Shown piece by piece: positions 50,618 through 59,507 of a DNA stretch of 64,000 nt. This DNA is from Clostridiales bacterium (GTDB taxonomy: Bacteria; Bacillota; Clostridia; Christensenellales; Borkfalkiaceae). The notes under the pieces were generated by a model. That model made no database searches, was not told the DNA's origin, and saw nothing but the letters and a program-made list of their open reading frames with translations. The stretch lies in assembly GCA_015055725.1 (NCBI GenBank), contig SVHO01000002.1, forward strand, positions 44,603 to 108,602, read 5' to 3'. The translations under genes were made by a program, and so were the position numbers. Numbering within the stretch: position 1 is the first letter of the stretch; each line of letters starts with the position of its first letter.

Positions 50618-51941
50618 TTTTTGCTCTCTCCTTAAATATCAATATTAAGTTTATCAAACAAGAAGCAAAATAGCAAGCGTTTAACGCGATTGCTCCGCCG
50701 TAAACGTTTAGTTTAGGCACGATTAACAGCCCAACGTTTAGCGCAGTTTTAATTATAACTCCCGCAAGCGTGCTTAAAACGGGCGTATATAGTTTGCCTT
50801 TTGCAATTAAAACGGCGTTCGTAGTTTGCAACAAAGATAACGTTATAACACTTGGTGAAATTATTTTTAATAAATTTATAGCAACCGTCTTTTGCCAACT
50901 TGGTAAAGAACGAAATAGCAAATTAACTATAAACGGCGCAAAGAAAAAACAAAAAAGTGCGCAAGGAAGAGCGACGGCAAAGGTTAAAAAAATGCTTTTT
51001 AGCGTGCTTTTTGTTTTTTCAGACTGCGTTTTAGATGACGAAACCATAGGAATTGCAACTGCCGAAATCCCATAACAAACGGATACGGGCAAATTTATTA
51101 TGGTCACCGCAACACCGCCTAATAAACCGTAAAGAACGGTGGCGTCTTTTCGATATAAATTTATAATATTAACTATTAAAAAACTGTCAACAACTTGTGA
51201 AAGTGGAATCATTATTCCCACAAGCGTGACGGGAACGGTCACTTTTAAAATTCTTTTAGCCCGCTCTTTATGCCCCTTTTTATCAAACGAAAAATTAAAA
51301 CCTTTCAATTTTTTTTGGCGTTTATATACGATAAATAAATATATTAGCGCAACAAACTCTGAAATTGCAACGGCAAAAGTTGCGCCTGCAACCGCCTTTG
51401 GAACGTTTGGCATAAACCTTTTTGCAAGCAACAAACCGAACGTCAACTTTATTATTTGTTCTATTATTTGCGAAATTGCCGTTGGCGACATTTGCATTTG
51501 CCCTTGAAAATATCCGCGCAAGCAAGATATCAAACACACGGCAAAAACAGCGGGCGATAAAAAAACGTAGCCTAAATACGCATCGGGATTTCCTTGAAGA
51601 GTTGCAATAGGCTTAGCGAGAAAAAACATTAGAAGAGAGCCTATAACACCCAAAAGGAAAAGCAATCTAACACCACTTGACAAATAATCAAAAGCGTTTT
51701 TTTCTTTTTCTTGGTGATTTGACGCTATTATTTTTGATAGTGCGCTAGGTATCCCTGCGCCTGAAAAATCAAGTAGCAACGCGTAAACGGGAAACACCAT
51801 TTGATAAAGCCCAAGCCCTAAACCGCCAAGCACGTTAGTTAGCGGAACTCTATAAAACGCGCCCAATAATTTTGATATAAAAGTGCCTATCCCAAGCCAA
51901 AGCGCACCGCGCAACAAAGGCTTACCTTTAACCTTTTCCAT
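50577..51941 (-). CDS. SpoVB/MurJ-like polysaccharide flippase (MOP superfamily)
   Basis: GTFISKLLGAFYRVPLTNVLGGLGLGLYQMVFPVYALLLDFSGAGIPSALSKIIA. Confidence 0.85.
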   Translation of the reverse strand: MEKVKGKPLLRGALWLGIGTFISKLLGAFYRVPLTNVLGGLGLGLYQMVFPVYALLLDFSGAGIPSALSKIIASNHQEKEKNAFDYLSSGVRLLFLLGVIGSLLMFFLAKPIATLQGNPDAYLGYVFLSPAVFAVCLISCLRGYFQGQMQMSPTAISQIIEQIIKLTFGLLLAKRFMPNVPKAVAGATFAVAISEFVALIYLFIVYKRQKKLKGFNFSFDKKGHKERAKRILKVTVPVTLVGIMIPLSQVVDSFLIVNIINLYRKDATVLYGLLGGVAVTIINLPVSVCYGISAVAIPMVSSSKTQSEKTKSTLKSIFLTFAVALPCALFCFFFAPFIVNLLFRSLPSWQKTVAINLLKIISPSVITLSLLQTTNAVLIAKGKLYTPVLSTLAGVIIKTALNVGLLIVPKLNVYGGAIALNACYFASCLINLILIFKERAKNGNSRAYRRQFAN

Positions 51942-51975
51942 ATATGTAAAGCCTGTGAAAAATCACAGGCTAAAA

Positions 51976-52521
51976 TCAATCAAGATACGACGATAAAAAA
52001 GATGCGCCAAGCCTTAAAAGATTTAAATCCCCCGAAGTAAATCGTGCAGTTTTATCTTTATCAAACAGCGTTATCGCACCAAAACAATCCCCGTTTGTGA
52101 TTATAGGAACTATTATTTGATTTTCCGCTTCCATATCGTTGCCTTTAACGATAGGCACTATATGTCCGCCGTCTGAACGCGATATCATAACGCTTTTGCG
52201 CTCTTTTAATATCTTTTCCATTTGTTCGGATAAATCTCGCCCTTCAAACTCTTTATACTTAGAGTTTGAAGTGTAAACGAGTGCGTCTCCATCAGTCACG
52301 AAACACGTTTTCTCGGTTAAATTTTCAATTCCGTCCGCAACCGATTTTGCGTATTCAGTAAGCGAACAAATGGGTGAATATTTTTTTAAAACCAACTGGT
52401 CTTTGCTTGCATATATTTCAAGTGGGTCTCCATCTTTTATCCTTAAAACTTTACGAATTTCTTTGGGGATAACAAGCCTACCCAACTCATCAATCCTTCT
52501 AACGATACCTCTATCTTGCAT
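51976..52521 (-). CDS. spoVT: Stage V sporulation protein T (AbrB-type + GAF)
   Basis: GIVRRIDELGRLVIPKEIRKVLRIKDGDPLEIY. Confidence 0.9.
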   Translation of the reverse strand: MQDRGIVRRIDELGRLVIPKEIRKVLRIKDGDPLEIYASKDQLVLKKYSPICSLTEYAKSVADGIENLTEKTCFVTDGDALVYTSNSKYKEFEGRDLSEQMEKILKERKSVMISRSDGGHIVPIVKGNDMEAENQIIVPIITNGDCFGAITLFDKDKTARFTSGDLNLLRLGASFLSSYLD

Positions 52522-52574
52522 ATTTTCCTCCATGCAAGTTTAGTATGAATTAAAAAAGGGATTTTATACCAAAA

Positions 52575-53711
52575 TTAAACGCTTGCGGTTTTCCAATTAT
52601 CAGGCATTCTATTCATACCCGTTATCCAAGCGGTATCTTTTAATAGCGTGCTGTTATTAGTGCCGACTACCGTCACACCATCATTTTCATCAGAAGTGAC
52701 GATAACCGTGCCGTTCATATCGGCAAATTCTTTGCCCCCCGTATAACCTTCGGTACAAATACTAGTCACGTATACCTTTTCCGTATACTTTGATATTCTA
52801 TCTAAAAACACTTTTCTAACGAAAACGTGTTTATCACCAAGCACACACGTTATAACGCAAATTTTAGGTTTAATTTCTTTAAGCAGTATTTCGTTAGAAG
52901 AAGTTTCTGAACCGTGATGCCCAGCCTTAAATAATTCCACTTGCGAAAAACTATATTTTTCAGCAAGTTTTTCTTCACCACTTTCTTCCAAATCACCGGT
53001 GAACAAAAATTTTTTACTGCCGTGATGAAACATAACGCAAACCGAATAATCGTTTTCATTAGAGGCGTCGTTTTCATAGTAATAATTATATAAAATTTCC
53101 ATTTTAACGTTTCCGTCACCAGATAGGTCGTAAATGCGTTGTGCGCCGTTTTGATTATTATAGCATTCCAACGCCGTATAATGTTTTGCGCCTAAATTAA
53201 TTTCGGTTTGCCTTTCCGTTAAATAAGTTTCGTAGGTGGCTGAATCATTTTCAGTCAAAGGAAAATCTATAATGGTTTCACAATCATACAAATCAAAAAT
53301 ACTGCCGTTTTCTTTACCAAACCCTGCAAGATGGTCATAATCGGCGTGCGTTATAATAACGTATTCAAGCGTGTTATCCGTGACGTAATTATCAATATAT
53401 CCTTTAATATCGTCAACACTACCTGTCGTGCTTCCAGCATCAATTAAAATATCATTATCCCCTGCTTTAACGTAAATGCTATCACCCGAACTTCCATTTC
53501 CCAAAGTCATAAAGTGAAAACTTATTGCACCTTTTGGGGCGATAAAGGGGTCTTCTTTGAAAAATTTATCGTATACGTAATACCCCGCAACAGCAATAAT
53601 CAAAAATATGATTGAAAGAATTATTGACTGTGGTGAAAGTTTTTTAATTTTTTTGTAATAAGATTTTCTTCTTGCCATTTCGCGCTCCCTTTTTTGAAAA
53701 ACGGCGCGCAA
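52575..53711 (-). CDS. ComEC-like MBL-fold metallohydrolase, N-terminal TM anchor
   Basis: DILIDAGSTTG, YVIITHADYDHLAGFG, FKAGHHGSETSSNEILLKEIKP. Confidence 0.82.
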   Translation of the reverse strand: MRAVFQKREREMARRKSYYKKIKKLSPQSIILSIIFLIIAVAGYYVYDKFFKEDPFIAPKGAISFHFMTLGNGSSGDSIYVKAGDNDILIDAGSTTGSVDDIKGYIDNYVTDNTLEYVIITHADYDHLAGFGKENGSIFDLYDCETIIDFPLTENDSATYETYLTERQTEINLGAKHYTALECYNNQNGAQRIYDLSGDGNVKMEILYNYYYENDASNENDYSVCVMFHHGSKKFLFTGDLEESGEEKLAEKYSFSQVELFKAGHHGSETSSNEILLKEIKPKICVITCVLGDKHVFVRKVFLDRISKYTEKVYVTSICTEGYTGGKEFADMNGTVIVTSDENDGVTVVGTNNSTLLKDTAWITGMNRMPDNWKTASV

Positions 53712-53732
53712 TTGCGTGCCGTTATTTTTTTA

Positions 53733-54707
53733 TTAAAGTAAAGTTGCCCTTAACTGCTCGTTAGAAAGTGGTGAAAGATATTTTATTGGAATATCAAAGG
53801 CGGTTAAGCACCCCGTCACCCCTTCTTTTGCCATGCGTGCAACAGCCCTGCCGTAAGCCGTTAAAACGCTTCCCGTAAATTCGGGATTGCTATCAAGTTT
53901 TAAAGAAAGTTCAAGCAAATGCGAATTTTCATCAGTAGTATTCCCAGAGCGGAAAACAAAACCGCCGTGCGAAAGTTTCTTTTGCATTTCTTTAACTTCA
54001 TTATCACTAACGAAATTAACTATAGTTTCATAATCGGCAAAATAATTCGGCATTTCTTTAATGGTTTTTTCAATTAACGCCTTATCCGCATCAGGTTTAA
54101 CCGCAACGAAACACTCTCTTAAATGTTTATCACCCGTTTTAAGAGTTGGATTTTTGCCTTGACGCACACATTCAAGCGCTTGTTCTTTTGGGATAGTGTA
54201 TTGAATAGCGTTGATAACGCCGTCAATTCTTCTAATCGCGTCACTATGACCTTGAGAAACACCCCTGCCCCAAAAAGTATAATCGTTGCCGTTTGGTAAA
54301 ACTGCCCCGAAAAGCATTCTTGCTATTGAAAACACGCCAGGGTCCCACCCAATGCTTATTGCCGAAAGGGTTTTATTCTCCTTTGCAATTTTATCAAGTT
54401 TAGAATAATATTCGGGAATTTTAGCGTGCGTGTCAAACGAATCAACCGTGTTAAAATCTTTAAGGTAATTAGCCGTTGTATTGGGCAAATCTGTTGCACT
54501 TCCACCGCAAAGCAACAACACGTCAATTTTCCCCTTAAAATCGTTTAATTTTTCTATCGAATAAACGGGAAAATCAACCGCGGGAATTAAAGAATTCGGG
54601 TCTCTTCGCGTAAATATGCCAACGCATTCCATATCTTTTGCACTATTTACTGCAAGCGTGACGCCTCTACCTAAGTTGCCGTATCCAACAATGCCAACTT
54701 TAATCAT
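53733..54707 (-). CDS. ddh: meso-Diaminopimelate D-dehydrogenase
   Basis: IKVGIVGYGNLGRGV...GIFTRRDP, SIGWDPGVFSIARMLFGAVLPNG. Confidence 0.92.
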   Translation of the reverse strand: MIKVGIVGYGNLGRGVTLAVNSAKDMECVGIFTRRDPNSLIPAVDFPVYSIEKLNDFKGKIDVLLLCGGSATDLPNTTANYLKDFNTVDSFDTHAKIPEYYSKLDKIAKENKTLSAISIGWDPGVFSIARMLFGAVLPNGNDYTFWGRGVSQGHSDAIRRIDGVINAIQYTIPKEQALECVRQGKNPTLKTGDKHLRECFVAVKPDADKALIEKTIKEMPNYFADYETIVNFVSDNEVKEMQKKLSHGGFVFRSGNTTDENSHLLELSLKLDSNPEFTGSVLTAYGRAVARMAKEGVTGCLTAFDIPIKYLSPLSNEQLRATLL

Positions 54708-54914
54708 ATTTTCACCTTCTAAATTATCTTTCGTAATTATTTTACTACTTATCAAGTTATGGTAGCAAACATTTAATCAATAGTTTTTTTAATAAACGGT
54801 ATAATTTTTATTAAGCCTTTTTTTACGCCAATTATAGCCAAAATTAAACAAAAATTATTGCTATATTTATTATATAATGATTGCAATTATATGTCAACGG
54901 CAAGGAGAAAAATT

Positions 54915-57197
54915 TTGAAACCCTTTTTTAAGTCACTAAACTATTTTGCAGTTATTAAATACGCTTTTTTGTTTTTTTCTTTTTTAATTTTCAATAAACT
55001 TGAAAGAAACTGCTTGCCTTATTCTGCGTGCATTTTCGTTTCGGCACTATCACAAGGCACGCTAATTATCCCCACCCTTCTTTTATATTTAGGTTCGTTT
55101 GCTTTTTTAGGCGCGGTTGGGCTTTTGGGCTCTCAAGCAATTCTATCAATATTTATCTCTATTATGATATGCGTTTACAGAAAATTTCGTATAAACACGG
55201 GTTCTTCGCTAGTTATTTACACGTTGGTTGGGTTGCTTGCTTTTATTTTTATGGGAGACACCGCAATTTATATATCAATAGAAAAACGCTTAATCACCAC
55301 GCTATTAACGACGAGTATGACCCTTTTAGGCATAACTGCTATGAAAGCGTTAAAATGCAAAGGGTTAAAATTTAAGTTAGCGTTTGAAGAAAACGTTTGC
55401 ATTTGTGCCCTAACCGTTTTGTTCGGAACGGGTGTTTGCAACCTTATATCACCTTATTTTTGGCGCGCTACGTGTGTTTTTTTAATTTTACTCGTTTGCT
55501 ATCTTTTCCGTTTCGGTGTTGGAACGATAATATCAAGCGTTTTGTCCATAAGTTTTGCGCTTTTTTATAATAACCTAAATTATATTTCTTTATTTTTATT
55601 GCTTAGCATAGCCGTTGAAAGCCTAAATTCTTTTTCTAGATATTTAGGCGCACTATCATTAATAATAGTAGATTATTTAATTCAAATAGTATTCAACGTT
55701 TACGGTCAATATCTACTTATTGATTTTTTATCCATACTTATAAGCGTGGTTTTATTTTGCGCTATCCCCACAAAACTTTTAAAAAGCGTTAAGGATAAAC
55801 TTTACGCTTTTAGAGAAAGACAATTAGTTAGACAAACGATAAACCGTTCGAGACAAATTTTATCTGGAAAACTGTTTGACCTTTCAAGTGTCTTCAACGA
55901 AATGGCAAACGCCTTTAACGCTTTTAAAAAAAATGCGCTATCAACCGAAAACGCCAAAAAAATTATGCAAAAGCAAGTTTTTGAAAACGTTTGCGGTGAG
56001 TGTGAATATCGCGCGCGCTGTAAAGGACACGAGCGCTCTATAAAAACCGGACTTTCAAAAATTATTGACATAGGACTTGCAAAAGGAAAACTTTCATTAA
56101 TCGACTTACCGAAAGAACTCGGTGATGCCTGCCTTCACCCAAACAACCTTTTATACGCACTTAATAAGTTGTTAGCAGACTTGCGTTCTTACGCCATTGA
56201 AAATAAAAACGTAAACGTTGGCAGAGAGTTAATTGCAGAACAATCCTTGGGGGTTGCCGAAATATTAAGGGGACTAGCATTAGAAACGGGCAGTCAATTA
56301 AAGTTTCAAAGTAGACTTGAACGCTCGCTTGCTCAAACGCTTTTTAAAAACGGCTTTTCCATTAGTGAATTATTGCTTTACGGTGAAGAAAATAATTTAA
56401 CCGTGACAATGATTACGGATATGAAAGAATTTTCTATCCCCACCCTTGAAAAAGTTATTTCTGAAAGTTTGGGGGTTTTAGTCACTCTAAACGAAAGAGC
56501 GCAAATAACCGAGCGCAAATGTTTTTTATCTTTTAAGGTTAGTTGCCCTATAGACGTTTTTTACGGAATATCCTTTGCTATAAAAGACGGCTCTGAATTT
56601 AGTGGCGACACGCATTCTGTTGAAAGAATTAGCGATAATAGAGTTTTAATTGCTCTTTCAGACGGAATGGGTAGCGGTGAAAGGGCGCAAAACTTTTCTT
56701 CCACCGCACTATCGCTAATTGAAAGTTTTTATAAAGCAGGCTTATCTTCCACGCTAATTCTTCAAACGGTAAACAAACTTTTATCCATAAACAGTGAAGA
56801 CTGTTTCACAGCGTTAGACCTTGCCGTTATAGACTTAAATAATCTTACGATAGATTTTATTAAATACGGTTGCCCTTACGGTTTTATCATAAACGAGCAA
56901 GGCATAAAAATCGTTGAAGGGAACTCTTTACCGTTAGGCATCTTAAACGAATTAAAACCTGCCGTTTGTTCTGCCCCCGTGTCTGACGGTGACGTTATTT
57001 TACTCGTTTCAGACGGAATTTCAGACGCTTTCCAATCTTCTGGTGATTTAATAGATTTTTTGCGCACTCAGCCTGCAAAAAACCCACAGTCTTTATCAGA
57101 CGCCCTTTTAGAACACGCCATTAAACTTAACGCTGGGCAAAAGAAAGACGATATGACCGCGCTTGCCGTTAGAATTTTTAAAAGAACGACCGCATAA
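54915..57197 (+). CDS. spoIIE: Stage II sporulation protein E (PP2C-like phosphatase)
   Basis: N-terminal multi-TM, central domain, C-terminal ALSDGMGSGERAQNFSSTAL...VSDGISDAF; TTG start at 54915 preceded by AAGGAG. Confidence 0.88.
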   Translation: MKPFFKSLNYFAVIKYAFLFFSFLIFNKLERNCLPYSACIFVSALSQGTLIIPTLLLYLGSFAFLGAVGLLGSQAILSIFISIMICVYRKFRINTGSSLVIYTLVGLLAFIFMGDTAIYISIEKRLITTLLTTSMTLLGITAMKALKCKGLKFKLAFEENVCICALTVLFGTGVCNLISPYFWRATCVFLILLVCYLFRFGVGTIISSVLSISFALFYNNLNYISLFLLLSIAVESLNSFSRYLGALSLIIVDYLIQIVFNVYGQYLLIDFLSILISVVLFCAIPTKLLKSVKDKLYAFRERQLVRQTINRSRQILSGKLFDLSSVFNEMANAFNAFKKNALSTENAKKIMQKQVFENVCGECEYRARCKGHERSIKTGLSKIIDIGLAKGKLSLIDLPKELGDACLHPNNLLYALNKLLADLRSYAIENKNVNVGRELIAEQSLGVAEILRGLALETGSQLKFQSRLERSLAQTLFKNGFSISELLLYGEENNLTVTMITDMKEFSIPTLEKVISESLGVLVTLNERAQITERKCFLSFKVSCPIDVFYGISFAIKDGSEFSGDTHSVERISDNRVLIALSDGMGSGERAQNFSSTALSLIESFYKAGLSSTLILQTVNKLLSINSEDCFTALDLAVIDLNNLTIDFIKYGCPYGFIINEQGIKIVEGNSLPLGILNELKPAVCSAPVSDGDVILLVSDGISDAFQSSGDLIDFLRTQPAKNPQSLSDALLEHAIKLNAGQKKDDMTALAVRIFKRTTA

Positions 57198-57226
57198 AAA
57201 AAGGCTGTGTTTTCACAGCCTTTTTA
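57196..57226. terminator. Bidirectional terminator between spoIIE and the DeoR gene
   Basis: AAAAAAAGGCTGTG-TTTT-CACAGCCTTTTT. Confidence 0.85.
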
Positions 57227-57227
57227 T

Positions 57228-57965
57228 TTATTCTGCAACTATAAAATCCGTGTCTAAAAATTTTTTTTCAAGCCCTTTAGGAAACTCCCCATCACAAATA
57301 ACGCTATCAAAAAAAGATAGGTCGCCAACACATAACTTTAGATTTTCATTAAATTTATGCTTATCGTTTAAAAGCACTGATTTTTTTGCACGCGCTTTTG
57401 CTGTGAGCATAAAAATCCAGTAATTATCAGAAACTGAAAATTGCCCATCCGAATCAACCGCACCAACGGCAAAAAACGCTATATCAAATCGCATTTTATT
57501 TATTATTTCGTTAGTTAAGGCCCCACCAAGCATTATCCCATCATAAATTTTTCCACCACATACTATGCAATTTACTTTATGCTCACCCAAAAACGTTGCA
57601 AGTTTTATATTTGTTGTCACAACCGTTATATTTTTTTTATTGAGCAACGCTTCGCCTAAAAAATAGGTTGTGGTTGTTCCATCAATAAACACAGTATCAC
57701 CGTCGTTAACCATTTTTTGCGCAAAACGGCACATTTTAATTTTTTCCGTTATATTTTCGTGTTCACGAATTACGGAAGGTTTGGCATTTGTAATGCTAAC
57801 CCCACCATAACTTTTCTTAACGAGTCCTAAATTAGCAAGATAAGTTACGTCACGCCTAATGGTTGCCGGGCTATAATGTAATCTATTTACCAATTGCTCA
57901 ACCGTAACGTATTTATTTTCCCTTATAATTTCAAGTATTCTATCCGCGCGTTGTTCTTTAAACAT
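57228..57965 (-). CDS. DeoR/GlpR family transcriptional regulator
   Basis: QRADRILEIIRENKYVTVEQLVNRLHYSPATIRRDVTYLANLGLVKKSYGGV. Confidence 0.92.
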   Translation of the reverse strand: MFKEQRADRILEIIRENKYVTVEQLVNRLHYSPATIRRDVTYLANLGLVKKSYGGVSITNAKPSVIREHENITEKIKMCRFAQKMVNDGDTVFIDGTTTTYFLGEALLNKKNITVVTTNIKLATFLGEHKVNCIVCGGKIYDGIMLGGALTNEIINKMRFDIAFFAVGAVDSDGQFSVSDNYWIFMLTAKARAKKSVLLNDKHKFNENLKLCVGDLSFFDSVICDGEFPKGLEKKFLDTDFIVAE

Positions 57966-57980
57966 TTTATCCCCTTTTTT

Positions 57981-58039
57981 ATGATTTATTTTGATTATTT
58001 TCCAAAAACTCAATCACGAATGATTTTTGTTGATTATTT
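57981..58039. promoter_or_regulatory. Direct-repeat operator candidate between DeoR and MATE genes
   Basis: ATGATTTATTTTGATTATTT (57981-58000) and ATGATTTTTGTTGATTATTT (58020-58039), 18/20 identical. Confidence 0.5.
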
Positions 58040-58058
58040 CAATATGATAGTATATACT
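58030..58058 (+). promoter_or_regulatory. MATE gene promoter
   Basis: TTGATT - 17 nt - TATACT. Confidence 0.5.
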
Positions 58059-58098
58059 CTTCTATGATAAAAAGCAACGGAAAAGGACTAAATAAGTT

Positions 58099-59454
58099 AT
58101 GAAAGATTTGACAGAAGGAAAAATTAGCAAAAATTTATTACTTTTCACTATACCAGTAATATTTTCCTTAACCCTATCAAGAGCCTACACTACCATTGAC
58201 CAAATAATGGTTGGAAAACTTTTAGGAGAAGTTAGCCTTGCCGCAGTAGGAAGCACGAGTAGTTTTTTAACTTTCTTTTCTTCTCTTTTATGGGGGGCTG
58301 GAATGGGAATTCCCCTTTACATTGGTTTTCTTTCAAGCAAAGGTGAAAAATCAAAGACCGTTAGCGCGCTAAAATCAAACATTGTTTTTCTCGCACTAGT
58401 TGCGTTTACCATAAGTTTTTTGTCAATTGTTTTTTATAAGCCCATCTTCTCTTTTCTTAACGTAAACAAAGAAATTTACGTCGATGCTTTTAAGTATTAC
58501 GCAATTGTGACGGCTAGCAAAACTATGGCAACCGTAACCGCTTGTTCAAACGATATTTTTAATATTTTAGGTGCACCGTCTCACGCGCTTAAAATGTCCG
58601 TTATAAATTGTGTTGTAAACATTTTTCTTAATTATCTTTTCATTAAAATCTTGGGATTTGGCGTGACAGGTGCAGCCATTGCAACTTTTATTTCAATAGC
58701 CGTAGTCTTCGCTATAAACGTTTTTGCCTTAAAAAAATTAATAAAATCAATTTCAACGGAAAAAAGCGATAAAAAAATAAATTTCCACCACGTAAAAATG
58801 GGGTGGAAATATGCACTTCCTTGCATGGCACAACAAGGCGTTATGTATTTTGCTTCTCTTCTAGTTCAACCTTCTATAAACTCACTTGGCAACAGCCAAA
58901 TTGCCGCTTATTCAGTTGACCTTACAATCTATAATATTCTTACCATCTTCTTTTATAGTGCTTCAAGTTCGGTTTCAACCTTTTGCAATCAATGTTTAGG
59001 GAAAGGCAAAATAAATTTAGTTAAAAAAGGTTTTTTACATGGATTAATAATAGGATTCTGCCTTTCAATGCCGATAATATTGCTGTCCTTAATATTCCCA
59101 GCGCAACTTGCTTCTTTATTCTTACAAGATGCAAACGGCGAAACCGCACAATATATAATTAGATATATAGCGCTATGCTTCCCCTTCTTGCCACTCACTA
59201 TTGTCACTAACTTTTTCCATAGATTTTTCAGGGGAATTATGGTGCCAAACCTTGCACTTTTTTCAACGGTTATATATAGCATCGCAAGAATTATTTTCAC
59301 TTATTTATTAGTTCCCATTTACTTTATGGACGGTGTTTATTGGGGCTTTATCTTGGCTTGGGCGTGCGAATTTATCGTGTGCATAATAATTTACATAACT
59401 AAAAAATGGAAAAGTAAACAATATTTAGAAATTGAAAAAGCACAAAATGCTTAA
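58099..59454 (+). CDS. MATE family efflux transporter
   Basis: GKISKNLLLFTIPVIFSLTLSRAYTTIDQIMVGKLLG... Confidence 0.9.
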   Translation: MKDLTEGKISKNLLLFTIPVIFSLTLSRAYTTIDQIMVGKLLGEVSLAAVGSTSSFLTFFSSLLWGAGMGIPLYIGFLSSKGEKSKTVSALKSNIVFLALVAFTISFLSIVFYKPIFSFLNVNKEIYVDAFKYYAIVTASKTMATVTACSNDIFNILGAPSHALKMSVINCVVNIFLNYLFIKILGFGVTGAAIATFISIAVVFAINVFALKKLIKSISTEKSDKKINFHHVKMGWKYALPCMAQQGVMYFASLLVQPSINSLGNSQIAAYSVDLTIYNILTIFFYSASSSVSTFCNQCLGKGKINLVKKGFLHGLIIGFCLSMPIILLSLIFPAQLASLFLQDANGETAQYIIRYIALCFPFLPLTIVTNFFHRFFRGIMVPNLALFSTVIYSIARIIFTYLLVPIYFMDGVYWGFILAWACEFIVCIIIYITKKWKSKQYLEIEKAQNA

Positions 59455-59470
59455 TTTTTACAAAAAAACG

Positions 59471-59507
59471 CTCCCTGCCAATAAATATTGGCAGGGAGTA
59501 TTTTTTT
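59471..59507. terminator. Bidirectional terminator
   Basis: CTCCCTGCCAAT-AAAT-ATTGGCAGGGAG-TATTTTTTT. Confidence 0.85.
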
